A DNA stretch of 64,000 nucleotides, taken from the NCBI RefSeq assembly GCF_000155615.1, contig NZ_DS989915.1, forward strand, positions 715,008-779,007, given 5' to 3'. Numbering within the stretch: position 1 is the stretch's first letter; every line of letters begins with the position of its first letter. Below the pieces are notes generated by a model. The model worked only from the letters and a program-made list of their open reading frames with translations. It was not told where the DNA came from and did no database searches. This DNA comes from Alcanivorax sp. DG881 (lineage in GTDB: Bacteria > Pseudomonadota > Gammaproteobacteria > Pseudomonadales > Alcanivoracaceae). Shown one piece after another: positions 26,500-33,382 of this stretch. Position numbers and translations under genes: made by a program.

Positions 26500-26766
26500 A
26501 TGACTCCACTTTCGATTACCTCCCGCACCCTGGCCGCGGCTCTGGGTGGCTATGGTCTAGGCGCCCTTGCGGCCATGGCCCTGGCCGTTACCCTGCCCGT
26601 GGCCCGAGATCAGGCCGTGATCATCGGCATCATGGTGGCGTTCCTGTTATGTAGCGGCGCGGCAATTTGGGCGTTTTCCGCCCGCTCAGCCTGGCGGGCC
26701 TGGGCCGGCATTCTGGCCCCCAGCCTGCTGCTGGCTGGGCTGTATCTGTGGGGACTGCCCGCATGA
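26500..26766 (+). CDS. DUF3649-like small membrane protein (iron-uptake cluster)
   Basis: An 88-aa protein starting at ATG 26500, with three hydrophobic helices (LAAALGGYGLGALAAMALAV, AVIIGIMVAFLLCSG, AWAGILAPSLLLAGLYLWG). Length, placement before a PepSY membrane protein and the Fur box fit DUF3649 proteins of siderophore or iron uptake loci. Probably supports the PepSY protein in the inner membrane; the exact role is unknown. Ends overlapping the PepSY start by 4 bases. Confidence 0.75.
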   Translation: MTPLSITSRTLAAALGGYGLGALAAMALAVTLPVARDQAVIIGIMVAFLLCSGAAIWAFSARSAWRAWAGILAPSLLLAGLYLWGLPA

Positions 26767-28382
26767 ATAAATCATTTCGCCAATCCATGGCCTGGCTACA
26801 CACCTGGACCGGCCTGTTACTCGGCTGGTTGCTGGTGGCCATTTTTATTACTGGCACCAGCGCTTATTTCCGGGAAGAAATTACCCTGTGGATGCAGCCG
26901 GAAGTGCATGACTCCACCCTGCAGCCGGGTACGGTCGAGCTGGCAATGGCAGCCCTGAATGCCAAGGCCCCGGATGCCAAATCCTGGGACATCAACTTGC
27001 CAGGGGACCGTCAGACCGCCGTCGAGTTGCGCTGGCAACCCGCCAAACAGCCGGAAAACGGGGGCCGGCGGCGTGGCGAACAAATGCTCATGGATGCGGA
27101 CAGCGGCGAGGTCGTTGCACCACGCGCCACCCGCGGCGGCAATTTTTTCTACCGCTTCCATTTTGAACTCTACGGCATCGACCGCCTGTGGGCCCGGTTG
27201 CTGGTCTGCCTGGCAACCATGTTCATGTTGATCGCCATTATCAGCGGGGTGATCACCCACAAGAAAATCTTCAAGGACTTCTTTACCTTCCGGCCCGGCA
27301 AGGGGCAGCGTTCCTGGCTGGACGCCCACAACGCTACCGCGGTCCTCGCGCTGCCCTACCATTTCATGATCACCTATTCCGGCCTGCTGCTGTTTATGAC
27401 CCTGATCATGCCCTGGGGAATCGACGCAGCCTATGAGAATGACCGCCGCGCGTTTTTCTCCGAGGTATTTTCTCGCGGAGAAGACGCGGCGCAACCTGGC
27501 TCGCCGGGTCAGATGGTGGCGGTCGGGCCATTGATCGAACAAACCGAAACCCGTTTCGGCAAACCGGTAGAACGCATCCAGATCACCAACCCCAACCGGG
27601 ACAACGCGCAAATCACCTTGCGGGTAAACCGGGATCCGGCGGTCACCGATCGCCAGCGCGGTGGCGATCCAACGCAAGTATTCCAGGGCAATACCGGTGA
27701 ACTGATCGACACGCGCATCCCCGCCAATGATCCGGTCTCACCGGGCTGGCGCATCTATAATTTCTTTACCAGTGTGCACATGGCTCGCTTCGCCGATCCG
27801 CTAACCCGCTGGCTGTTCTTTCTGTTCGGGATCGCTGGCTCCGCCATGACCGTGACCGGCATGCTGCTGTGGGTGAGCAAACGCACCCAGCAATTGCGCC
27901 GGGACCAGCAGCCCGACCGGGCCCTGAAAATGGTGAACGGACTGAACATGGCCTCCATCACCGGGCTGATGCTGGCCATCGCCGCCTACTTCCTGGCCAA
28001 CCGTTTGCTACCGGCCACGCTGGCTGCCCGCGAAGACCGTGAAATTCAGGTCTTCTTCATTATCTGGCTGGTGTCACTGGTGCATGGTCTGCTGCGCCCG
28101 AACCGCCACGGCTGGATTGAGCAGGTCGCAGCCGCCTCGCTGCTGTGGCTTGCCATACCGGTAGTCAACATTTTCACCACGGCGTCGCACCTGTTTACGC
28201 CTCTGGCCTGGCAACATGCGGCCATCGCCAGTTTCGACCTGGTCTGCCTGACCCTTGCTGCCCTGGGCGGGTATACCCTGTGGCGTTTGCAGCGCAAACC
28301 GCTGCCGGCAAAAGCACGCCGTGCCCGTGCGCCGCGCCGTGCCAACACGGCCAGTGAGCAACCTGCCGGAGAATCCCCATGA
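26763..28382 (+). CDS. PepSY-associated TM-helix protein (iron-regulated membrane protein)
   Basis: A 539-aa inner-membrane protein. The N-terminus SMAWLHTWTGLLLGWLLVAIFITGTSAYFREEI is the classic first PepSY_TM helix with its paired histidine/tryptophan. Further helices occur near residues 145-170, 200-220 (HNATAVLALPYHFMITYSG), 350-370 and at the C-terminus, with periplasmic PepSY-like loops between. Homologues in siderophore loci (FoxB/PiuB-like) reduce or process ferric siderophores at the inner membrane. The basic C-terminal tail is rich in Arg/Ala. Fur box upstream; middle gene of three overlapping genes. Confidence 0.9.
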   Translation: MNKSFRQSMAWLHTWTGLLLGWLLVAIFITGTSAYFREEITLWMQPEVHDSTLQPGTVELAMAALNAKAPDAKSWDINLPGDRQTAVELRWQPAKQPENGGRRRGEQMLMDADSGEVVAPRATRGGNFFYRFHFELYGIDRLWARLLVCLATMFMLIAIISGVITHKKIFKDFFTFRPGKGQRSWLDAHNATAVLALPYHFMITYSGLLLFMTLIMPWGIDAAYENDRRAFFSEVFSRGEDAAQPGSPGQMVAVGPLIEQTETRFGKPVERIQITNPNRDNAQITLRVNRDPAVTDRQRGGDPTQVFQGNTGELIDTRIPANDPVSPGWRIYNFFTSVHMARFADPLTRWLFFLFGIAGSAMTVTGMLLWVSKRTQQLRRDQQPDRALKMVNGLNMASITGLMLAIAAYFLANRLLPATLAAREDREIQVFFIIWLVSLVHGLLRPNRHGWIEQVAAASLLWLAIPVVNIFTTASHLFTPLAWQHAAIASFDLVCLTLAALGGYTLWRLQRKPLPAKARRARAPRRANTASEQPAGESP

Positions 28383-28729
28383 CGATGGCCCCGCCATTGT
28401 TTCTGGCGCTGGCTCTGGCCTATGCCGGCCTGACCAGCCTGTCTCTGGCCATGAAACGTCACCATGACCAGGTCATGGGCCGCAAGCTGCAACCGGAACG
28501 CGTGCGCTATTACCGATGGCCCGGCTGGTTGCTGTTAGCGTTATCGCTGTGGGTCACGTTGACGGTCTGGCCCCTGGGCTTGGCGCTGTTTATGGCCGTG
28601 GGGCTGGTGGCAATAGCCGGCTTGCCACTGGTGTTTTTGCTGCCGTATCGCGCACGGTTGGCCGGACGACTGGCTGTCGCCTTGCCCGTGTTGGCCATGC
28701 TGACCTGGTCGACGGTGGCACTGGCTTAG
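28379..28729 (+). CDS. DUF3325 membrane protein
   Basis: A 116-aa protein with four hydrophobic helices. The segment SLAMKRHHDQVMGRKL after the first helix and RYYRWPGWLLLALSLW before the second agree with DUF3325, the usual third member of DUF3649-PepSY-DUF3325 iron clusters. Overlaps the PepSY gene by 4 bases. No TonB-dependent receptor follows, unlike in many such loci. Function unknown. Confidence 0.85.
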   Translation: MTMAPPLFLALALAYAGLTSLSLAMKRHHDQVMGRKLQPERVRYYRWPGWLLLALSLWVTLTVWPLGLALFMAVGLVAIAGLPLVFLLPYRARLAGRLAVALPVLAMLTWSTVALA

Positions 28730-28736
28730 CAGGCTG

Positions 28737-29225
28737 CTAAGGCGCTGTCAGGAGGGTTGGCGGATCATCCACACAGGTTGTGGCCAGCAAGTACCGGTAA
28801 TAGTCGGCACTGAGCCAGGGACGTCCACTGAGCAAATGATTCAGGTACCAGCGCTCCGGACGCAGATCATCGGCTTGCCACTCGGTATTGGCGATATAAA
28901 CCCAGGTGTGCCGTTCTCCCTCATCGGTCTGCACCAACAGTCGCTCACGGCAATAACGGACCGGGTGGCCCTCGAACGGATCCATGCGCTCGATTTCGCG
29001 GTGGTCCCATAACTGGTACAAGACGCCCTGTACCTCCGCCCCGCTATGCTCCGCCTTCACGATGTTGGCGTAGGCAATCCCTTCTTTGCCATGGGCGCGC
29101 TTGTTGAATGCCAGCTGCCAACCGGGTAATTGCGCCCGTAACGATTGCCGATAGCGCATGCCCCGCACCGCCATTCGTGCCGGGTTCATGTTCGACCCAT
29201 AGGCAAAGTAATAATCACACTCCAC
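28737..29225 (-). CDS. Gamma-glutamylcyclotransferase-like protein
   Basis: A 162-aa protein of the GGCT/AIG2 fold: FAYGSNM substrate loop at the N-terminus, GVLYQLWDHREIERMDPFEG with the conserved glutamate, then a C-terminal helical part. It may cleave gamma-glutamyl peptides to 5-oxoproline. I choose the GTG at 29225, which has AGGAG six bases upstream and puts FAYGSN near the N-terminus as in relatives. The longer ATG start (29279) would add 18 residues encoded mostly by an intergenic heptamer repeat. The product has no export signal. Confidence 0.85.
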   Translation of the reverse strand: MECDYYFAYGSNMNPARMAVRGMRYRQSLRAQLPGWQLAFNKRAHGKEGIAYANIVKAEHSGAEVQGVLYQLWDHREIERMDPFEGHPVRYCRERLLVQTDEGERHTWVYIANTEWQADDLRPERWYLNHLLSGRPWLSADYYRYLLATTCVDDPPTLLTAP

Positions 29226-29247
29226 ACATCGCTCCTGGTTATTGCTG

Positions 29248-29430
29248 GACGCCGGATGCCCGACGACATACGCCTGCATTCAAAACCTGAAAAACTTAAA
29301 CCCTGGTCGCCATGCTCTCTGCACAAGACACATTACCCATTATTTCCTGAATAATGGCCCTCCCTCAAAAGGAGGCGCCGCAATATCGAGAGCCTCTCAG
29401 CCTATGGGGTTTTACGTCAGGCATCCGGCC
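29248..29430. repeat. Inverted heptamer arrays (GACGCCG/GATGCC family)
   Basis: 29248-29275 reads GACGCCG, GATGCCC, GACGACA, TACGCCT. The inverted counterpart ACGTCAGGCATCCGGCC lies at 29414-29430. The same words recur at 61888-61922. The gap between divergent genes (29226-29646) holds nothing else that I can identify apart from a small hairpin near 29340. Confidence 0.6.
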
Positions 29431-29646
29431 TCGAGCGTTAGGCAAAGTGCGGAACATGGCTGCCAGGCCCCCCGGCAGGCAGCCCCACTCTTACCCACGG
29501 CGAGCCCGTTTATCCCACACAAACCGGTTATCTGCACCCGCTTGCATGGCATCGCATGACAGGCTAACGTGAATTAACGGGCCGTGCTGAACGATCCGCT
29601 GTGATCGTGCTCGCGTCCCCCCAAGGAAACGTACCGGGAGGTGCCC

Positions 29647-30336
29647 ATGTCTCAGGCGAACCGGCAACACCCTGGCGGAAACAATGTTGTTTCCTTCTCT
29701 CCACGCCGCAAAGCGGCCAAGCCCCCCATTTTGCGTTTATCCCCGGAATACGATGGCATTGAGCTGTTGTATGCCAACGATCATCACCCCGACAAACTGT
29801 TCTCACTGAAGATACTGGCCTGGGCGAGACTGGCCAATGGCGACACCGTGGCCATGGTTCCCTGGCTCAAGGAACCGGTCACCGCCATGGCCCTGGCCGA
29901 CCCGCTGAATGGCCGCTGGGAAGGCTACCGCCTGCCCGGCAGCGATTACCTGTTCGTGGAGGCGCCGGAGCACAAGGTGCAGGAAATGGATGCGGCCCTG
30001 TCGTTCTTCGGCAAGCCACAACCCGGCGAACAGGCCATTCAGGAAATCCCGGATACCATCGGCACCCATGCGGTTTTTTCGGAAGACAACTTCCATACCA
30101 TCAGCCTGATGGAAGTGGTGAGCTGGAAGCTGTTTGCCGATGGCACCCTGTCAGCCATGGTGGCACAGGAGAACGACCCGGTTGAGACACCGATTCTGCC
30201 CGGCGCAGAATGCCTGACCACCGCACAATCGCTGCCGGCCTTCCGGTATTTCTTCCAGCACGGCATTGCCAACAAGTTAAAGGAGAGAGACCCGGAAGCG
30301 CTGGCGGCGGTGGCCATGCTGGCGACGGAAAGGTAA
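29647..30336 (+). CDS. Hypothetical protein with internal duplication
   Basis: A 229-aa cytoplasmic protein that I do not recognise. The start ATG at 29647 follows GGGAGGT. It seems to contain two related halves: SLKILAWARLANGDTVAMVPWL (about residue 54) and SLMEVVSWKLFADGTLSAMV (about residue 153) have the same order of strands and the same W.L..G...AMV core. The N-terminal about 30 residues are basic and proline-rich. Followed by a strong hairpin terminator. No neighbour suggests a pathway. Confidence 0.75.
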   Translation: MSQANRQHPGGNNVVSFSPRRKAAKPPILRLSPEYDGIELLYANDHHPDKLFSLKILAWARLANGDTVAMVPWLKEPVTAMALADPLNGRWEGYRLPGSDYLFVEAPEHKVQEMDAALSFFGKPQPGEQAIQEIPDTIGTHAVFSEDNFHTISLMEVVSWKLFADGTLSAMVAQENDPVETPILPGAECLTTAQSLPAFRYFFQHGIANKLKERDPEALAAVAMLATER

Positions 30337-30342
30337 AGGCAA

Positions 30343-30492
30343 TTAATAGTTAATAATGAATAACGGCGCGGCGAGGCGCTAGTTGGGACTTCAACGCATG
30401 AGGCCGCGACCAAAGGTTCGTCGCGACCTCATGCGCTTTTTTACTGAGGCGCTATCTCGCGCAGCTATTAATTATTAACTATTCATTGTTCA
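30343..30492. repeat. Element with inverted TTAATAR heptamer arrays around a terminator
   Basis: Left array 30343-30363: TTAATAG, TTAATAA, TGAATAA. Right array 30465-30492 on the opposite strand: TTAATAG, TTAATAA, TGAATAG, TGAACAA. The right array runs into the tusA stop codon. Together the 150-bp unit could fold into one long hairpin with the terminator at its tip. Confidence 0.7.
30396..30442 (+). terminator. Strong hairpin terminator
   Basis: GCATGAGGCCGCGAC (30396-30410) pairs with GTCGCGACCTCATGC (30420-30434) with one mismatch, followed by GC and six T (30437-30442). Ends transcription of the 229-aa gene. Confidence 0.85.
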
Positions 30493-30720
30493 TTGCTTTT
30501 TACGTATCCAGTACAGATACACTTCCCCCCGCTGTTCCTGCCCTTCCAGGGTATGACCCAGAAACTGACAGAACTTGGGGATGTCCCGTTCGGTGGAGGG
30601 GTCGGTGGCGCGTACTTCAAGCAATTCTCCCGGGGCCATATCACGTACCTTGTTATGGAGCATCATGACCGGCTCCGGGCATAGCAGGCCGGTGGCATCA
30701 AGGTGGTGTTGCGCATCCAT
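30490..30720 (-). CDS. tusA: TusA-family sulfur carrier
   Basis: A 76-aa sulfurtransferase/sulfur carrier of the SirA/TusA family. [21 protein letters not shown] holds the persulfide-forming Cys of the CPxP motif, and [18 protein letters not shown] is the second conserved stretch. It relays sulfur for tRNA 2-thiouridine synthesis and related paths. The start is ATG 30720; the longer frame adds no family sequence. The last codons and TGA fall inside the heptamer array downstream, so the C-terminal WIRKKQ may have been shaped by the repeat. Confidence 0.9.
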   Translation of the reverse strand: MDAQHHLDATGLLCPEPVMMLHNKVRDMAPGELLEVRATDPSTERDIPKFCQFLGHTLEGQEQRGEVYLYWIRKKQ

Positions 30721-30819
30721 GGGGAAGGCTCCGCAGCGAACAAATCGGGCGGCCATTATAACGATTATGTGCGTTTTCGCAGCCCCGAAGTCCTGCGCCC
30801 TTTTTCCCCGCAAGCGGAA

Positions 30820-32040
30820 TCAGGGCGATGCTGCGCAGTTGGATGCCGGAGGAACCCCCGCCATGACCTGGTCGATAAACTGGTTAACCCCCTCATTCCC
30901 CCGATAGGCCAGATTGATATGGCGAATGACGCCACTGCTCCCTTCGGTATCCTGTGCCTGCCAGGTCAGGTTCACCCCCGCATTGCAGTATTGATTACGC
31001 AGGCTGACAGCCTGGCCATAGGCCACCAGCCCGTCCTCCACCTCATGGTACTGATAAACCGGCACGCCAATGCCCGCGCTGCCTAACTCGTTTTCCGCAA
31101 TGCGCTGCAAGCGCGGACCGGTGAGCGGGTTGATATCCGTCACGTCGGACAGGGAGACACCCTGAAAATCCTGCAGCAATTCCAGTACGCACATGTCGCT
31201 AACCATGTCGGCTACGGCCTGCTGACCCTGGGCATTCAGAAATGGCGCCAGGGATAATTCCGGGTAAAGATTGTCCTGCCCCAGCAACGCATAAAGCAGG
31301 ACCCCAAACCCGTCCTGCCCATTCAAGGGAAGCGCCACCTGGGCCAGGTTGGCAGGCACTCCACCTGCTGCAATACCGCGCAAATTCAATTCCGGGGCAT
31401 AACTGCCCAGCATCTCCCCGGCCCACATGGCAGCACCGCCGCCCTGAGAGTAACCACGTAACATGACCGGGGCGGACTCAGACAGGCCAGCCTCGGGTAA
31501 CCGTTGCGCTGCACGCACCACATTAAGCAATGCCGCGCCCATGGATTCGCCAACGATATACGTGGTGGCAGGGTTCGGGTGGTACCCCACGTAATCCGTC
31601 ACTGCCACCGCATACCCCCGCGCCAGCATGTCGTTGATGGCCGGCTGCTCGTAATAGGCCCCCTTGTCGATCATCTTCGAGGGCGCGCAACGAAAGGCAG
31701 GCCCAGCCGTTCCCGGAGCCAGACCGATGATGGGTACCGCTGCCGGGTCTTCCCCTTTCGGTACCAAAACGGTACCCGTCACCACGGCCGGCTTACCCAG
31801 CCCATCGGTGGACATGTACATGACCTGCCAGGCGTCAGCCAGCGCCCGTGCCCCAGGAGGGCCAGCCAGGGAAGATCGGGATCGTATAACATCGCCGGGC
31901 AAGCCGGCGGGCAAGGGCTCAGGGGGCAGGTAGAAACTGTCATCGGCATGGGCAGGATTGACCGGCATCAACATCACCAGGCCCCACAGGCTGGCAGCCA
32001 TTGCAGCGGAAAGAAGTCGTCGCTCAATATGAATCATCAT
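30820..32040 (-). CDS. Secreted lipase of the LIP (secretory lipase) family
   Basis: A 406-aa exported alpha/beta hydrolase. I start it at ATG 32040 (MMIHIERR), preceded by AGGAAGG. The ATG at 32091 overlaps the upstream stop but lacks a ribosome site and would bury the signal peptide. The signal ends near NPAHA. The nucleophile elbow is GYSQGG, with candidate acid in EVEDGLV and histidine in RHINLAY; GESMGAALL lies just before. Family members are triacylglycerol lipases/esterases. It is co-transcribed with the upstream secreted beta-rich protein, suggesting joint action on a lipid outside the cell. Confidence 0.85.
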   Translation of the reverse strand: MMIHIERRLLSAAMAASLWGLVMLMPVNPAHADDSFYLPPEPLPAGLPGDVIRSRSSLAGPPGARALADAWQVMYMSTDGLGKPAVVTGTVLVPKGEDPAAVPIIGLAPGTAGPAFRCAPSKMIDKGAYYEQPAINDMLARGYAVAVTDYVGYHPNPATTYIVGESMGAALLNVVRAAQRLPEAGLSESAPVMLRGYSQGGGAAMWAGEMLGSYAPELNLRGIAAGGVPANLAQVALPLNGQDGFGVLLYALLGQDNLYPELSLAPFLNAQGQQAVADMVSDMCVLELLQDFQGVSLSDVTDINPLTGPRLQRIAENELGSAGIGVPVYQYHEVEDGLVAYGQAVSLRNQYCNAGVNLTWQAQDTEGSSGVIRHINLAYRGNEGVNQFIDQVMAGVPPASNCAASP

Positions 32041-32087
32041 GCCATGCCTTCCTGGTTTCTCGGGTATCGGGAATTTGCCTGTCAGCT

Positions 32088-33218
32088 TCATGACTGCGGG
32101 CTCATCATGATGTTCAGGGTATTGTCTGGGCCGGCCAGAAACCGGTTTACCAGTTCCGTCATCACCCCGCAGCCGGCAAACGCCGGCAGCGTGTATTTCC
32201 CGGTCAGACGCCCACCGGTGAGTGGATCAAAACTTTCCCCTGCCGGCGTAGACAGAGACAGGGCAACCGGTTCGCCGGTCGTACAGCTCTGGCCATTGTT
32301 CTGACTGATTGGGAAACCGAACACTTTCAGGCGCAGGTTATTCAGTGTCATGCTGATCTCTTGCTGCACAGTCATATTGCCGTTGCTCACCGTACCGCCA
32401 AGCTCGCCCACCGTGTCGAAGCTCACACGGGCATCCAGGCTCAGGGTTTTGAAAAAACGGATAATGCTCACGTCGATGCTGGAATCTTCCAGCTGCAGCT
32501 CACCGCTCAGACTGGAGCCTGCCGCTGTACTGCTGATCTGCAGCATTCCCTCCAGGGGTAAAACAGCGCTCTCCTTGATCAGGCTTTCACCTGCAAACTC
32601 AAAATCTTGTTCGGTGTTGTTGCTGCCAGTGACTGTCAAGGTGTGTAGTACATCATCCTGACCCGGCATCAATGTGCATTCGCTTTCGAAATCCCCAAGC
32701 CCGGTAGGATTGCCATTCCCGTCCCTGGGCTGAAGCAACATGACCAGGTCGCCAACCCGGATATTCACTTCACCCTGATTGGCTTCAGTGAACGTCAGCG
32801 GTGGCGTTTCCCCAGAGGCCGCCACGGTAAAAGCCCCTATTTCGTCAGGCAGGGTTTTATCTGTGATTGTCATTGGCAAGGTCAGAGGAAGATCAACACC
32901 CTGACCGCTGATGGAAGATTGTGCCTCAACTTTACCGGCCAACACGTGGGTACCGACAAAGCTCAAACCATTCCAGGATTCTGCGCTGACCTGCGCGTTT
33001 GCCTGAATCTGGAAAGCGCCGGTGGATTGGCCCGGAGCAATGATTTCAGGCATATCGGCAGATATCTCCACACTGAGCGGTTGTTCTTCAATCAGCGGGA
33101 AAACACAGCTGTATTCCAGCGAAGCGTTAACCGGGACCGCAATGACCTGCCCGGCCATCATCAGTATCGCCGCCGCCAGAAATACGGGGTACAGCCTGTG
33201 AAGGGATAAAAATGCCAT
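32088..33218 (-). CDS. Secreted beta-rich protein (DUF6801-like), short paralog
   Basis: A 376-aa exported protein, signal peptide at residues 1-27 (GQVIA). The N-terminal domain starts LEYSCVFPLIEEQPLSVEI and resembles DUF6801; the C-terminal domain ends GRLTGKYTLPAFAGCGVMTELVNRFLAGPDNTLN. It is clearly paralogous to the 618-aa product of the next upstream gene over both domains, but lacks the two Ig-like domains between them. Possible roles are surface or extracellular lipid binding beside the lipase. Its stop overlaps the longest possible lipase frame. Confidence 0.75.
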   Translation of the reverse strand: MAFLSLHRLYPVFLAAAILMMAGQVIAVPVNASLEYSCVFPLIEEQPLSVEISADMPEIIAPGQSTGAFQIQANAQVSAESWNGLSFVGTHVLAGKVEAQSSISGQGVDLPLTLPMTITDKTLPDEIGAFTVAASGETPPLTFTEANQGEVNIRVGDLVMLLQPRDGNGNPTGLGDFESECTLMPGQDDVLHTLTVTGSNNTEQDFEFAGESLIKESAVLPLEGMLQISSTAAGSSLSGELQLEDSSIDVSIIRFFKTLSLDARVSFDTVGELGGTVSNGNMTVQQEISMTLNNLRLKVFGFPISQNNGQSCTTGEPVALSLSTPAGESFDPLTGGRLTGKYTLPAFAGCGVMTELVNRFLAGPDNTLNIMMSPQS

Positions 33219-33233
33219 CGTTATTTCCGTATA

Positions 33234-33280
33234 AATTGCTGCCTAAAACAAAGCCCAGGCATCTGGCTTAGGCAGCAATT
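33234..33280. promoter_or_regulatory. Large hairpin between the two paralogs
   Basis: AATTGCTGCCTAA (33234-33246) pairs perfectly with TTAGGCAGCAATT (33268-33280), with a smaller CCAG/CTGG stem inside. It lies just upstream of the short paralog's ribosome site and could act as a leader structure or processing signal. Confidence 0.5.
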
Positions 33281-33292
33281 CGTGAGCTAGAA

Positions 33293-33324
33293 AACACGCT
33301 GTGCCCGGCCGGGCACAGCGTGTT
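33293..33324 (-). terminator. Perfect 32-bp palindrome, likely terminator of the 618-aa gene
   Basis: Arms of 16 bases, AACACGCTGTGCCCGG and its exact complement, with no loop bases. On the minus strand it is followed by TTTTC. It lies 59 bases past the stop of the long paralog. Confidence 0.65.
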
Positions 33325-33382
33325 GCTTGTTCCGAATCCGTAACGGGCGCCCCGCTTACGCGAGACACCCTTGTCGTTACTG

